Below are positions 1 through 9,513 of a DNA stretch of 64,000 bases, in pieces (within the stretch, counting starts at the first letter, position 1; the number at the start of each line of letters is the position of its first letter). The notes under the pieces were generated by a model. It did no database searches, had not been told where the DNA came from, and saw only the letters and a program-made list of their open reading frames with translations. The stretch spans positions 3,596,001 to 3,660,000 of the forward strand of contig NZ_CP141058.1 of assembly GCF_034661175.1 (NCBI RefSeq), written 5' to 3'. The translations under genes were made by a program, and so were the position numbers. Source of the stretch: Nocardioides renjunii. GTDB taxonomy: Bacteria; Actinomycetota; Actinomycetes; Propionibacteriales; Nocardioidaceae.

Positions 1-1
1 C

Positions 2-955
2 CGGTGGAGCTCCGCGCTGACGGCGGTCAACGGCGACTTCTTCGACATCGGCCAGACCGACGCGCCGCTCGGCGTGACGGTCGAGGACGGCGGCGTCCTC
101 ACCGGCTCGCGCGAGGGGTGGATCCCCGGGGTCAACTCCAGCCTGTGGTTCGACGCGTCGGGCCCCCACGTGAGCCCGCTGAGCGTGCAGTACTCCATCC
201 GCCAGGCGCGCGACTGGGTCGTCAGCGGCTTCAACCACCCGCGGGTGCCGCAGGGCCAGATCGGCGTGTTCACCCACGCCTTCAACCGCACCAAGGGCTA
301 CACCGTCACCGACGGCAAGAAGTACGTCCGCGAGGTCGTGCTGCGCAAGAACCGCGTGGTGTCGAACCGCTCCACGCTCTCCCTCGGCCAGAAGATCCGC
401 AAGAAGGACCGCGTGCTGATCGGCGTCGGCCGGGGCGCCAAGCAGCTCAAGACGCTCAAGCCCCGCCAGCGCGTGACGCTCGCGCAGCGCATCGAGGGCG
501 GCCGCCCGACCGCCGCCATCAGCGGTGACCGGCCGCTGCTGGTCAACGGCGTGCGCACCGTCATCAACAACACGATCGCCCACCCGCGCACCGCGGTCGG
601 CATCGACGCCGACGGACGTCGCCTGCACGTCCTCGTCGTCGACGGTCGCTCCGCCGCGAGCCGCGGCTACACGATGGTCGAGCTCGCAGACTTCATGACC
701 GCCCTCGGCGCCGAGAACGCCATCAACCTCGACGGCGGCGGCTCCTCCGCGATGTACACCCGCAACGGCACCGGGGCGATGGCGGTCGTCAACGAGCCGT
801 CCGACGGCAGCGAGCGCCGGGTGCCCAACGGCTTCGGCGTGTTCTACAACGCGCCCCTGCCGCCCGTCGTGCCGATCCTGCCGACCCCGACCACCACGCC
901 GACCCCGACGCCGACCCCGACCGTCACCCCGACGGTCCCGCCGCCGCCGGGCTGA
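2..955 (+). CDS. Phosphodiester glycosidase family protein (NAGPA domain), 5' end outside window
   Basis: The reading frame is open from the window edge, so the N-terminus (probably a signal peptide and upstream repeats) is missing. The visible part begins with a VNGDFFDI motif and ends the domain with INLDGGGSSAMY near 721-760. Both are signatures of the NAGPA/phosphodiester glycosidase fold (PF09992), named after the enzyme that uncovers N-acetylglucosamine-1-phosphodiesters. In actinobacteria these are usually exported proteins acting on envelope or exopolysaccharide phosphodiesters; the substrate here is unknown. The last 25 or so residues are a Pro-Thr repeat tail, probably a wall-spanning or disordered linker. 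It is convergent with the lipoprotein gene at 962, with only 6 bases between them. Confidence 0.85.
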   Translation, partial: RWSSALTAVNGDFFDIGQTDAPLGVTVEDGGVLTGSREGWIPGVNSSLWFDASGPHVSPLSVQYSIRQARDWVVSGFNHPRVPQGQIGVFTHAFNRTKGYTVTDGKKYVREVVLRKNRVVSNRSTLSLGQKIRKKDRVLIGVGRGAKQLKTLKPRQRVTLAQRIEGGRPTAAISGDRPLLVNGVRTVINNTIAHPRTAVGIDADGRRLHVLVVDGRSAASRGYTMVELADFMTALGAENAINLDGGGSSAMYTRNGTGAMAVVNEPSDGSERRVPNGFGVFYNAPLPPVVPILPTPTTTPTPTPTPTVTPTVPPPPG

Positions 956-961
956 CCCGCG

Positions 962-1579
962 TCAGGCGTCAGGCGCCGCGAACACCACGACGTACGTCAC
1001 CGGCGCCAGGCACTGGACGGTCGCCTTGGGCAGCTGCGGGACGACCTCGAAGCCGGCCTCGCCCGCCTCGATCGTCACGCCCGTGGGCGCCTCGCACCCG
1101 ACCGCGACGACCGCGCCGTAGGGCGTCGCGTCCGGCGTCTGCTGCGCGAGGTCGCGCACCGTGGCGGCCACGGTGTCGGGGAGCCCCGCCCCGAGCCCGG
1201 TGACGAAGTCCGCCACCGCCTGGTCGCCGTCCAGCGCGAACGCCATCGTCGACGTGGCGCCCCCGCCCTCCGTGGCGCTCACGAGCGAGGCCTCGGTCAC
1301 CCCCGCCGAGCCGGTGGCGGGGATCGTGGCCGCGGCCCCACCGCCCGCGTCGGTCGGGGTGCTCTCGGTCGGCTCGTCGGTCGGGGACTCCGTCTGTGCG
1401 GGAGTCTCCGTGGGTGTCTCCGACGGCGTCGGGGAGCTCGACGACCCGGCCGGGTCGGTGGCCGTGTCGTCCCCCTCGGCCCCGCAGGCGGTGAGCCCGG
1501 CGGCCAGGGCCAGGCCGGCGAGCAGGGCGGCGGTCCGGCCGCTCGAGCGGTGGGACGAGGGCGACGTCAGGGTGGTCAT
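962..1579 (-). CDS. Putative lipoprotein of unknown function
   Basis: A 205-residue protein with a Sec/lipoprotein signal: basic N-terminus, hydrophobic stretch and a lipobox ending LTAC at about residue 32. A low-complexity Ser/Pro/Thr/Glu linker (about residues 45-75) follows, as in many actinobacterial surface lipoproteins that must cross the wall. The C-terminal 110 residues look folded and contain two cysteines (VGCEAP and VQCLAP) that could form a disulfide. I do not recognise the domain. No partner gene is evident; it is divergent from the alarmone synthetase gene at 1687. Confidence 0.7.
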   Translation of the reverse strand: MTTLTSPSSHRSSGRTAALLAGLALAAGLTACGAEGDDTATDPAGSSSSPTPSETPTETPAQTESPTDEPTESTPTDAGGGAAATIPATGSAGVTEASLVSATEGGGATSTMAFALDGDQAVADFVTGLGAGLPDTVAATVRDLAQQTPDATPYGAVVAVGCEAPTGVTIEAGEAGFEVVPQLPKATVQCLAPVTYVVVFAAPDA

Positions 1580-1686
1580 GGTGCTTGGACGATAACCAAC
1601 CCCGGACCGCTCCCCCGCCAGGCGCGACGCGGCTCCGGCCGGTGGCGACGTCGACGGCGTAGCCGTCCCACTGGCAGGCTGGCGCC

Positions 1687-2721
1687 ATGACCAGCGGTAT
1701 CCAGACCGAGCCGGTGCGCGAGGCCGTGCGCGCGTACGCCGCCCGCCAGCCGCAGCTGACGGCGGCCACGGCCGGCTACGTGACCCTGATCCGCACCCTG
1801 CTCGACGACGCGGGGATCGACTACCTGAGCGTCACCGGCCGGACCAAGAGCGTCGCGTCGTTCTCGGCCAAGGCCAACCGCACCGAGGCGGGGGTGCCGC
1901 TCTACCCCGAGCCGCTCGAGCAGATCACCGACCAGATCGGCGTGCGGGTCATCACCTACGTCCACAACGACGTGGCCGCGGTGGCCGAGCTCCTGGCCGA
2001 CCAGCTCACCATCCTCGACGACCGCGACCTCGGCGAGGAGACGGCGCGGTCCGGTCGCTTCGGCTACGCCAGCCGCCACCTGCTCGTCCGGGTCGACGGC
2101 GACCACGACGCGGAGGACGCGGGGGACGACGCTGGCGACGAGGCGGACGACCTCGCCCTGGCCGGCGAGCGCGCGAGCGTCCAGGTGCGGACCGTGCTGC
2201 AGCACGCGTGGGCGGAGTTCGAGCACGACATCCGCTACAAGGGCAACGTGCCGGAGGACGCCGCCGCCGACCTCGACCGCCGCTTCACGCTGGCCGCTGG
2301 GCTCATCGAGCTCGCCGACCGCGAGTTCGCCACGATCCGCGAGCGCATCCAGGCGGCGGCGCCCGGCAGCACGACCGAGCCCGAGGCCGACCACATCGTC
2401 GGTCAGGACCTCGCCACCTTCCTCGCCGGCCACTACAGCGACGCGGGCTGGTCGCACACCGACCACTACGACTGGATCGCCGGGCTGCTCACCGAGCTCG
2501 GCATCGACACCGTCGACGACCTCGCCGACCTCCTGACGTCCGTGGACGCCGACGCGGTCATCCGGCGGATGGGCTACCGCTACCCCGCCGGCGCCGTACG
2601 CCGCCTCGACGACGCCCTGCTGGCGATCTTCGGCGAGCAGTACGTCACCCTCGCGGGCAACAGCCACCGCGTCCCGCTGCTGCGTGCGCGGCTGGAGAAG
2701 CTCAGCACTCCTGAGACCTGA
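1687..2721 (+). CDS. RelA/SpoT-domain GTP pyrophosphokinase (small alarmone synthetase-like)
   Basis: 344 residues with a RelA_SpoT nucleotidyltransferase domain (PF04607) and no HD hydrolase, TGS or ACT domains, so it resembles single-domain alarmone synthetases such as mycobacterial Rv1366 rather than bifunctional Rel. Recognisable elements are the substrate segment GRTKSVASFSAKANR, the core strand QITDQIGVRVITYV, FGYASRHLLV, and VQVRTVLQHAWAEFEHD. By family it would transfer pyrophosphate from ATP to GTP/GDP to make (p)ppGpp. The acidic residue normally two positions before the Gln in the ExQxRT motif is Ser here (SVQVRT), so activity cannot be assumed. The C-terminal third (from about residue 230) is helical and unassigned. 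The start ATG lies about 100 bases after the divergent lipoprotein start. Confidence 0.8.
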   Translation: MTSGIQTEPVREAVRAYAARQPQLTAATAGYVTLIRTLLDDAGIDYLSVTGRTKSVASFSAKANRTEAGVPLYPEPLEQITDQIGVRVITYVHNDVAAVAELLADQLTILDDRDLGEETARSGRFGYASRHLLVRVDGDHDAEDAGDDAGDEADDLALAGERASVQVRTVLQHAWAEFEHDIRYKGNVPEDAAADLDRRFTLAAGLIELADREFATIRERIQAAAPGSTTEPEADHIVGQDLATFLAGHYSDAGWSHTDHYDWIAGLLTELGIDTVDDLADLLTSVDADAVIRRMGYRYPAGAVRRLDDALLAIFGEQYVTLAGNSHRVPLLRARLEKLSTPET

Positions 2722-2755
2722 GTGCCTGCTGGGGCGTCGCCCCTAGGGTGAAGGC

Positions 2756-3892
2756 ATGCAGCGGCCATCCTGGACGACCCTCGCCCCCGTGTTGGCCGTC
2801 GTGGCGCTGGTGCCGGCCTGGCTCGCACACCCGAAGGGCCTCGTGCTGGGCGCCCTGGCCGTGCTGCTGGTCGCGGCCGTGCTCGCGGCGGTCCACCACG
2901 CCGAGGTGGTGGCGCACCGCGTGGGTGAGCCCTACGGCTCGCTCGTCCTCGCGGTGGCGGTCACGATCATCGAGGTCGGCCTGATCGTCACCCTGATGGT
3001 GACCGCCGACAAGGACGCATCCGGCCTGGCGCGCGACACCGTCTTCGCGGCGGTGATGATCACCCTCAACGGCATCGTCGGCATCTCGCTGCTCGTGGGG
3101 GCGCTCAAGCACCACCTCGCCGTCTTCAACCCCGAGGGCACGGGCGCCGCCCTCGGCACGGTGATCGCCCTGGCCGTGCTGTGCCTCGTGGTGCCGTCCG
3201 TCACGACGTCGGAGCCGGGACCGGAGTTCACCGGTGCGCAGCTCGCGTTCGCGGCGGTCGCGTCCCTGGCGCTCTACGGGATGTTCGTGTTCACCCAGAC
3301 CATCCGGCACCGCGACTTCTTCCTGCCGGTGACCCAGGGCCAGCACTCGCCCGTGGTCACCTCCGCGGGCGGTGGTGACTCGTTCGAGCACGAGCGGCTC
3401 GACCTCGACGACGACGGCCACGCCGACCCGCCGACCAACCGTGCCTCCTTCGTCAGCCTCGGTCTGCTGGTCGTGTCGCTGGTCGCGGTCGTCGGGCTGG
3501 CGAAGATCGAGTCCCCCGCCATCGAGTCCGGGGTCGCGGCGCTGGGCTTCCCGCAGGCGGTCGTGGGTGTCGTGATCGCGCTGCTCGTGCTCGCTCCCGA
3601 GACGATCGCCGCGGTGCGGGCCGCGGCCCGCAACCGTGTCCAGGTGAGCCTCAACCTCGCGCTCGGCTCGGCGATGGCGTCCATCGGGCTGACGATCCCG
3701 GCCATCGCGGTCGCCAGCATCTGGCTCGACGGTCCGCTGGCGCTCGGCCTCAACCAGCTGCAGAGCGTCCTGCTGCTGCTCACCGCCGCGGTCGCGATCC
3801 TCACCGTGGTGCCCGGCCGGGCCAAGCCGCTCCAGGGCGGCGTCCACCTCGTCCTGCTGGCGTCGTTCCTGTTCCTGACGATCGCGCCCTGA
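2756..3892 (+). CDS. chaA: ChaA-type Na+/Ca2+:H+ antiporter
   Basis: 378 residues with about 11 hydrophobic segments. The pattern VHHAEVVAHRVGEPYGSLVL followed by AVTIIEVGLIVTLM matches the first alpha repeat of ChaA-type exchangers (Na_Ca_ex, PF01699), and the second half carries the matching acidic repeat around LLVLAPETIAAVRAA. Members of this family expel sodium, potassium or calcium in exchange for protons across the cytoplasmic membrane and protect against alkaline or salt stress. Between the repeats lies a short charged cytoplasmic loop rich in Asp (about residues 205-225). It sits 34 bases after the alarmone synthetase gene and is followed by a strong hairpin at 3917-3950. Confidence 0.85.
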   Translation: MQRPSWTTLAPVLAVVALVPAWLAHPKGLVLGALAVLLVAAVLAAVHHAEVVAHRVGEPYGSLVLAVAVTIIEVGLIVTLMVTADKDASGLARDTVFAAVMITLNGIVGISLLVGALKHHLAVFNPEGTGAALGTVIALAVLCLVVPSVTTSEPGPEFTGAQLAFAAVASLALYGMFVFTQTIRHRDFFLPVTQGQHSPVVTSAGGGDSFEHERLDLDDDGHADPPTNRASFVSLGLLVVSLVAVVGLAKIESPAIESGVAALGFPQAVVGVVIALLVLAPETIAAVRAAARNRVQVSLNLALGSAMASIGLTIPAIAVASIWLDGPLALGLNQLQSVLLLLTAAVAILTVVPGRAKPLQGGVHLVLLASFLFLTIAP

Positions 3893-3916
3893 CGTCGTAC
3901 GCCCCCGAGATGCCGA

Positions 3917-3950
3917 CGACGCCGACCGGGCAGCAGCCCGGCCGGCGTCG
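3917..3950. terminator. Bidirectional terminator hairpin between chaA and the solute-binding protein gene
   Basis: A 15-bp stem (3917-3931 with 3936-3950) closed by an AGCA loop, with one mismatch. It lies between two convergent genes, the usual position for a shared terminator. No U-tract follows, as is common in high-GC actinobacteria. Confidence 0.75.
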
Positions 3951-3960
3951 CGGCTCGTGA

Positions 3961-4776
3961 TCAGCCGAAGTACTGGTCGTAGATCTTGTCGTAGGTGCCG
4001 TCCTCGCGGAGGTCCGCGAGGGTGCCGTTGATCGTGCGGAGGAGCGGGATGTTGCCGTCCTTCTTCACCGCCATGCCGTACTGCTCACCGGTCTCGAACT
4101 CCCGCGACAGCTTCAGGTTGGGGTTCTCGGCGACGAACGCGCCGGACACGGTGTTGTCCAGCAGCGCCGCGTCGAGCTCACCGGCGCCCAGCGCAGCCTG
4201 CAGGGCCGCCGCGTCGTCGTAGGCCGTCACCTTGGTGGACTCAGGGGCGTAGTCGCTCACGTAGGTCTCGCCGGTGGTGTCCTTCTGGACGCCGACCCGC
4301 TGGCCGCCGAGCTCGGAGATCTCGTCCAGGCCCGAGCCACGCGGCACGACGAGCGCCTGCCTGGCGTCGAAGTAGGGGCTGGAGAAGTCGAGCACGCGCG
4401 CCCGCTCGCCGGTGATCGTCATGGCCGAGATGGCCACGTCGCACACGTCGTTGTTGAGCGAGTCGCCCGAGGTGATGTCGTCGAAGGCGACGTCGAGGAC
4501 GTCGAGGTCGACCTTCAGCGCCTCGGCGATCTCCTTGCCGAGGTCGACGTCGAAGCCGACCAGCTTGCCCTTCTCCTCGTAGACGAACGGGGCGTACGGG
4601 CTGTCGGTGCACACCGTCAGCGCGCCGTTGAAGGCGAGCTGGACGTCGGTGAGCGCGTCGGCGGACTCGCCGCTGGCGGCACCACCGCAGGCGCCCAGCG
4701 TGGCCAGGAGGGCCACGGAGGAGAGGGCGGCTGCCGCGGTGCGGGCGGGACGGGAGCGTCGGATCGGCTGGGCCAT
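3961..4776 (-). CDS. Polar amino-acid-type ABC transporter substrate-binding lipoprotein
   Basis: About 271 residues in the bacterial solute-binding family 3 (PF00497). Visible are a signal peptide with lipobox ending LGAC, LTVCTDSPYAPFVYEEKGK, the GFDVDLGKEIAEAL segment, and the ligand-binding region AISAMTITGERARVLDFSSP. Such proteins capture amino acids or opines outside the membrane and hand them to an ABC permease, but no permease or ATPase gene is adjacent. The chosen ATG at 4776 leaves 4 bases after the cvnD stop and gives a clean signal peptide; ATG 4791 and GTG 4809 are in-frame alternatives that overlap cvnD. The tight spacing suggests it is the last gene of the conservon transcript, possibly acting as a ligand receptor. 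Confidence 0.85.
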   Translation of the reverse strand: MAQPIRRSRPARTAAAALSSVALLATLGACGGAASGESADALTDVQLAFNGALTVCTDSPYAPFVYEEKGKLVGFDVDLGKEIAEALKVDLDVLDVAFDDITSGDSLNNDVCDVAISAMTITGERARVLDFSSPYFDARQALVVPRGSGLDEISELGGQRVGVQKDTTGETYVSDYAPESTKVTAYDDAAALQAALGAGELDAALLDNTVSGAFVAENPNLKLSREFETGEQYGMAVKKDGNIPLLRTINGTLADLREDGTYDKIYDQYFG

Positions 4777-4780
4777 GGGT

Positions 4781-5377
4781 CTAGTTCGCATTCGCGGTGA
4801 GCGACTCACGAAGTCGCATGAGGGAGTATTCGGTGATCTTCACGAGCGCACCCTTGGCCTGCTCGCGGTCGCGAGCGTCGAGGCTGATGATCGGCACGTC
4901 GGCGGGCAGGGCCAGCGCGGCGGCGATCTCCTCGGCGGGGTAGCGCGGCACGCCGTCGAACTCGTTGACGGCCACGATGAAGGGGATGCCCTTGGACTCG
5001 AAGTAGTCCAGGGGCGAGAACGACTCGTCGAGCCGCGCCACGTCGACCAGCACGATGGCGCCGATGGCGCCGCGGCACAGGTCGTCCCACATGAACCAGA
5101 ACCGTCGCTGGCCCGGCGTACCGAAGAGGTACAGGACCAGGTCCTCGGCCAGGGTCAGTCGGCCGAAGTCCATCGCGACCGTGGTGGTCGCCTTGGTGGG
5201 CACGGCAGCGAGATCGTCGACGCCCTCGGACTCGTTGGTGACGAGTGCCTCGGTGCGCAGCGGATCGATCTCCGAGACGGCGCCGACGAGCGTCGACTTG
5301 CCGACGCCGAAGCCGCCAGCAATGACGATCTTCGTCGACGCAGCCGCTCGCTGTGCCTTAGTAGTTTCGAAGTCCAC
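4781..5377 (-). CDS. cvnD: Conservon GTPase (CvnD-like ATP/GTP-binding protein)
   Basis: A small Ras-like GTPase of the actinobacterial conservon type: P-loop GGFGVGKST, switch region ATTTVAMDFGR, DxxG-equivalent LFGTPGQRRFWFMWDDLC, and base-recognition NEFDG. In Streptomyces, CvnD works with CvnA-C at the membrane as a G-protein-like signalling complex controlling aerial growth and antibiotic production. I place the start at GTG 5377 because an AAAGGA ribosome site sits 6 bases upstream and the resulting VDFETT start resembles family members. ATG 5410 would add 11 residues. It overlaps the DUF742 gene by 20 bases, which implies translational coupling. Confidence 0.9.
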   Translation of the reverse strand: MDFETTKAQRAAASTKIVIAGGFGVGKSTLVGAVSEIDPLRTEALVTNESEGVDDLAAVPTKATTTVAMDFGRLTLAEDLVLYLFGTPGQRRFWFMWDDLCRGAIGAIVLVDVARLDESFSPLDYFESKGIPFIVAVNEFDGVPRYPAEEIAAALALPADVPIISLDARDREQAKGALVKITEYSLMRLRESLTANAN

Positions 5378-5726
5378 GGAGGGTCCTTTCGATGAGCTCG
5401 AGTCGCTCATCTGTCGACGTCTTCTCGGTGATGGTGGCCTGGATGCGGACCAGGCCCTGCTCGATCAGGTCACCCAGCAGCACCCGGGTGACGCCGATCG
5501 GCATCTTGGTCAGAGCCGACACCTCGGCCACGGATCGCCGGTCGCAGACCTCGAGAACCTGCGCGGCAGAGGGGGTGAGGACGGGCGCCTCAGCACCAGC
5601 CTGGAGACGAAGTGTCGCCTCCATGGCCAGATCGACCTTGGTGGCCGTCCGACCAGCGGTGATGGTGTAGGAGCGGATGAGGCGTGGGCGGTAGCCCTCG
5701 TCCTCCGGCTCGACAGGCGGCGTCAT
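5358..5726 (-). CDS. cvnC: DUF742 protein (CvnC-like)
   Basis: 122 residues matching DUF742 (PF05331), the third component of conservons. It has the typical RPRLIRSYTITAGRT-like start (here YRPRLIRSYTITAGRTA) and a winged-helix-like core SVAEVSALTKMPIGVTRVLL, ending in LERTLRGLRNY. The biochemical role is not settled; CvnC is thought to bridge the roadblock protein and the GTPase. It lies 14 bases after cvnB and overlaps cvnD, within one operon. Confidence rests on sequence pattern plus the diagnostic order of neighbours. Confidence 0.9.
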   Translation of the reverse strand: MTPPVEPEDEGYRPRLIRSYTITAGRTATKVDLAMEATLRLQAGAEAPVLTPSAAQVLEVCDRRSVAEVSALTKMPIGVTRVLLGDLIEQGLVRIQATITEKTSTDERLELIERTLRGLRNY

Positions 5727-5740
5727 CGCACGGGGCCGGC

Positions 5741-6175
5741 TCAGCCGCCCGTACCGACGCGGGCCTGGGCCTCGACGGTACGTCCCACGCGGTCGACCAG
5801 CAGGGCCATCTCGTAGCCCACCTGGCCGATGTCGGCCTCCTCGGTCGTGAGGACCGTGAGGTTGGAGCCGTCGCCGACGCTCATGAGCATCAGGAAGCCC
5901 ATCTCCATCTCCACGATGGTCTGCATGACAGACCCGCCCTCGAACAGGCGCGCGGCTCCCACCGCGAGGCTGGCGAGACCGGAGGAGACGGCGGCGACCT
6001 GCTCGGCGCGCTCACCGGGGATGCTGGTGCTCGAGGCCATGAGGAGGCCGTCGGCCGAGACGAGGATGGCGTGCGCGGCGTCGGGGACCTCCTCGACGAA
6101 GCGCGACATCACCCAGTCGAGGTCGCGGTCGTCACCAGCGGAGCTGGCGGCGGGGGCGGCGGATTCGTACGTCAT
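5741..6175 (-). CDS. cvnB: Roadblock/LC7-domain protein (CvnB-like)
   Basis: 144 residues with a Robl_LC7 domain (PF03259): [32 protein letters not shown] and [27 protein letters not shown] strands seen in pieces along residues 20-115. Roadblock proteins regulate small GTPases, and in conservons CvnB probably stimulates or scaffolds CvnD. Its ATG shares an ATGA overlap with the stop of the large cvnA gene (6172-6175), so its translation is coupled to the sensor. Confidence 0.92.
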   Translation of the reverse strand: MTYESAAPAASSAGDDRDLDWVMSRFVEEVPDAAHAILVSADGLLMASSTSIPGERAEQVAAVSSGLASLAVGAARLFEGGSVMQTIVEMEMGFLMLMSVGDGSNLTVLTTEEADIGQVGYEMALLVDRVGRTVEAQARVGTGG

Positions 6176-9100
6176 GCGGGGCCTGCTTCCGTGTGCTGAG
6201 GGGGACTTTGGGCTGCTCGTCGACCACGGGAGACTCCCGCGGTGTGTGCCTGGAGCCGGCGACGGATGGCCTCGGGGTCACGCGTCTTGGCTGCCGTGGG
6301 CGGGGTAACGCTACCGGGGACGAGACGCTCCCCGGGGGCGCGGCGCGGGAGTCCGGTGACGGTCGACTCCACGACCGGGGACTCCTCGGCGACCTGCTCG
6401 GCGATCTCCCAGCCGCGGTCGACCTCGGTCTCGTGGAACTCGCCGGCCTCACCGGTCAGCCAGCCCGAGCGCATCGACTTGAAGATCGGCGAGTCGCCAC
6501 TGACGCGCGCCGGCTCGGCGCCGTCGTGGAGCAGGCCGTTGCCGTTCTGGGCCTCGAGGTGGCCGTCGAGCCCGTCGTGGCCGTTCAGCTCACCGTTGCG
6601 GTGACCGTTCAGGTGACCGTTGAGCGAGTCGCCGGCGAACGCGGCGGGCGCCTCGTACGGCGTCGGGAACGGCGCCTCGTACGCGGCCGGGGCGGGCTCG
6701 GGCTCGACCACGGGCTCGTGGACCGGCTGGGCCGGCTCGGCCTCCGGCTCAGCGACGGCCTGGACCGGCTCGGGCTCGCGGGCGGGAGTGCCCAGGCCCA
6801 GCGGGTCGCTGGCGTCGACGTGCAGGTCGTCCGCGGCGGCCGGCTCCTGGGAGGAGACGGGCTCGGGCTCGGGCTCGGTGACCGGCTCGGGCTCGGGCTC
6901 GGTCTCTGCCTCGGCAGCCGGGCGGTCGTCGCCCAAGGCGTCGACGGGCAGCGGGTCCGACAGGGGGTCGGAGAGCGGGTCGGACAGCGGGTCCGAGACG
7001 CGGGCGGGCTCCTCGGCGACCGGGGTCGGCTCGGACACCTGCTCCGCGACCGGCTCGGGCTCGACCACCGGCTCGGAGACCTGCTCGGGCTCGGGCTCGG
7101 CGACGGGCTCGGCGGCCCGGGCCTCCTCGACGGCCTGGCGCTGGCGCGAGGCGAGGGCGGTGATCGGGACGACCGGCGCGACCTTCTCGGGCGTGGTCGG
7201 CTCGGCCGGCTCGACGTCGGGCGTCAGGTCGGCGGCGGCGTCCGTCGAGGCGGCATCGGTCGTGGCAGCCGGGGTCGAGGCGGCGGGCGCGGCGGGCTCG
7301 CTGCGCTTGCCGAAGAGCGGACCGGTGGCCCCGGATGTCTCCGGAGGCAGGAACGCCTCGGCGCCGGTGCGCGGCATGTTGGCGCCGGGCTCGCGCCGCG
7401 GGAGCAGGCTCTCGAGGGAGGGCCGGTCCGGGGTGACGGCAGGAGCAGCGGCGGCCGCGGCTGCAGCGGGCTGCGGCTCGAGCTCGGCCTCCTTCTCGGC
7501 CTCCCTCTTCGCGGCCTTCGCCTCGGCGGCGGCGGCGCGCTCCGCGGCCTTGGCCTCGGCCTTCTGGGCGCGGGAGCGGGAGCGGGACTCGCGCTTGGAC
7601 TCGGCAGCGGCGGCGGGGGCGGCGACCGAGGCGGTCTCGAGGACCTCCGGGGTCGTCGCGGCAGCGGCGGCCGGGGCGGCGGGAGCCGCGACCTGCGGGA
7701 GGTCGGGCAGCACCGACGGCGGGAGCAGCACGGTGGCCGTCATGCCGCCACCGGGGTTGCGCGCCAGGCGGGCCTGGATGTCGTGGCGCTCGGCGAGGCG
7801 GGAGACCACGAACAGGCCCATCCGTCGGGCGGTGTCGGGCGTCGCCTCGGCACCGTGCTGGAGGTCGCTGTTGAGCTGCTCCAGCTCGGCCTGCGGCACG
7901 CCGAGGCCCGAGTCGGTGATCGTGATGGTGACGCCGTCGGGGCCGAGCTTGGCGGCGAGGCGGACCGGCTCGACGGGCGGGGAGTAGGTCAGGGCGTTGT
8001 CGACCAGCTCGGTGAGCAGGTGGACCACGTCGGCCGCGGCCTCGTCGCCCACCCGGGTGTTGAGGTGCGAGAGGATCTGCACGCGCTGGTAGTCCTGCAC
8101 GCCGGAGGTCGCGGCCTGGAGGGCCTCGCCCACGGTGAGGCTGAACTGGCCGGCCGCGCGGTTCGGGGCGTCGGCGAGGATCAGCAGCGAGTCGGCCGTA
8201 CGACGCATCCGCGAGGCGAGGTGGTCGAGGCGGAAGAGCGACTCCAGGCGCTTCGGGTCCTCCTCGTCGTGCTCGAGGCGCTCGATCTGCGCGAGCTGCT
8301 GGTTGACCAGCGAGGTGGAGCGGCGCGACAGCGTCACGAACATCGCGTTCACGGTCTGGCGGAGCTGGGCCTCACCCGAGGCGAGGTGGATGGCCTGGCG
8401 GTGGAGGTCGTCGACCGCTCGCGCGACCTGGCCGATCTCCTCGTTGGTGTGGACGTCGATCGTCTTGATCGGCTCCGGCTCCTGGCCGGCACGGATCCGG
8501 GCGACCGCGTCGGGCAGCCGGTGACGGGCCACGGCGAGCGCGCCCTCACGGACCTTGCCGATGGGCTCGAGGAGGCTGCGGGCGATGAAGAGGGCGAGCA
8601 GGACGGCCGCGGTGAGCGCGAGCAGCGTGAAGAGCGCGCCGATGAGGGCGTTGCGCTGGGCGTCGGAGGCCGCCTCGTCGAGGGTGGCGGTCACGCCGCT
8701 GACCAGCGAGGACGTGATCTCGTCGTAGGGGGCGTACGCGTCGCGTCCGCCGAGGTCGGTGGCCGCGTCGTCGCGGATCTCCCCGGCGTGGCGGGTGTTC
8801 TGCGTACGCAGCAGGGCGGTCTGCTCGTCCGAGCCCTCGACGGAGCCGGCGAGACGGTCGATGGCGGCCGCCTCCACACCGATCTCCGAGAAGAGGTCCT
8901 GCGAGCTGGACTGCGCGAGCGTGGTGGCGATGAGGCCCTGCTGGAGGGCGAGGGAGAGCCGGCCGCTCATGGCCTGCGAGATCTGCTCGAGGCGGGGCTC
9001 GGGCGTCTCCTGCGCGGCGTTGACGCTGGTGACGAGCTGGGAGACGCTCGACTCGAGCTGGCGGACCAGGGCGATCCAGGTGGCGGGGCCGAGGTTCTCG

Positions 9101-9513
9101 GCACCCTCGGCGCGCATCGCCTGGCTGAGGTCGAGCAGTGCGTCGATCTGCTCGGACTGGCGGTCGTTGAGGTCGGCCTCGCCGCGCGACTGCACCAGCG
9201 CCTCGGAGGTGGTCGCGATGTCGTCGATGGCGTCGATCAGGTCGCCCTGGCTCGCCGCGTCGTCGGACTGCGCCGCGACCATCGCCGACTCGGCGGCGGT
9301 CAGGTAGTCGATCGCGGGGGCGATGACGGTGACCTGCTTGGCGCTGCTGGCGGCCTGGCGCGAGTCGGTGTAGTCGCCGACCACGCGCAGCGCACCGAGG
9401 ACCGCCGCGAGCAGCAGCGGGATCGCCAGGGCCAGGGCCATCTTGCGGCCCAGTGGCCAACCGGCGACCGTGTTCCCAGCGCCCTTCCGGGGCCGGGCTG
9501 CATCCTGAGTCAT
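6172..9513 (-). CDS. cvnA: Conservon sensor histidine kinase-like protein (CvnA) with long acidic/proline tail
   Basis: 1113 residues. Order: short cytoplasmic N-terminus, membrane helix (about 20-42), extracellular nitrate/nitrite-sensor-like helical bundle (45-285), second membrane helix (about 285-312), HAMP (to about 370), a dimerisation segment [17 protein letters not shown], and an HATPase_c domain with N-box [12 protein letters not shown] near 500 and G-box DSGLGVP near 532. The final 500 residues are low complexity: Ala/Glu/Lys-rich helical stretch, then EPEPEP and SDPLSDPL repeats, ending in a basic segment. By family it is the membrane sensor of the conservon complex. No phosphoacceptor response regulator is nearby, so output presumably passes through CvnB-D. 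First gene of the operon, with about 250 bases of upstream region to the divergent desaturase. Confidence 0.9.
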   Translation of the reverse strand: MTQDAARPRKGAGNTVAGWPLGRKMALALAIPLLLAAVLGALRVVGDYTDSRQAASSAKQVTVIAPAIDYLTAAESAMVAAQSDDAASQGDLIDAIDDIATTSEALVQSRGEADLNDRQSEQIDALLDLSQAMRAEGAENLGPATWIALVRQLESSVSQLVTSVNAAQETPEPRLEQISQAMSGRLSLALQQGLIATTLAQSSSQDLFSEIGVEAAAIDRLAGSVEGSDEQTALLRTQNTRHAGEIRDDAATDLGGRDAYAPYDEITSSLVSGVTATLDEAASDAQRNALIGALFTLLALTAAVLLALFIARSLLEPIGKVREGALAVARHRLPDAVARIRAGQEPEPIKTIDVHTNEEIGQVARAVDDLHRQAIHLASGEAQLRQTVNAMFVTLSRRSTSLVNQQLAQIERLEHDEEDPKRLESLFRLDHLASRMRRTADSLLILADAPNRAAGQFSLTVGEALQAATSGVQDYQRVQILSHLNTRVGDEAAADVVHLLTELVDNALTYSPPVEPVRLAAKLGPDGVTITITDSGLGVPQAELEQLNSDLQHGAEATPDTARRMGLFVVSRLAERHDIQARLARNPGGGMTATVLLPPSVLPDLPQVAAPAAPAAAAATTPEVLETASVAAPAAAAESKRESRSRSRAQKAEAKAAERAAAAEAKAAKREAEKEAELEPQPAAAAAAAAPAVTPDRPSLESLLPRREPGANMPRTGAEAFLPPETSGATGPLFGKRSEPAAPAASTPAATTDAASTDAAADLTPDVEPAEPTTPEKVAPVVPITALASRQRQAVEEARAAEPVAEPEPEQVSEPVVEPEPVAEQVSEPTPVAEEPARVSDPLSDPLSDPLSDPLPVDALGDDRPAAEAETEPEPEPVTEPEPEPVSSQEPAAADDLHVDASDPLGLGTPAREPEPVQAVAEPEAEPAQPVHEPVVEPEPAPAAYEAPFPTPYEAPAAFAGDSLNGHLNGHRNGELNGHDGLDGHLEAQNGNGLLHDGAEPARVSGDSPIFKSMRSGWLTGEAGEFHETEVDRGWEIAEQVAEESPVVESTVTGLPRRAPGERLVPGSVTPPTAAKTRDPEAIRRRLQAHTAGVSRGRRAAQSPPQHTEAGPA

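Noticed and set aside
880..955. Pro-Thr repeats at the end of the glycosidase as a DNA repeat
   Set aside because: Explained as a coded low-complexity wall linker.
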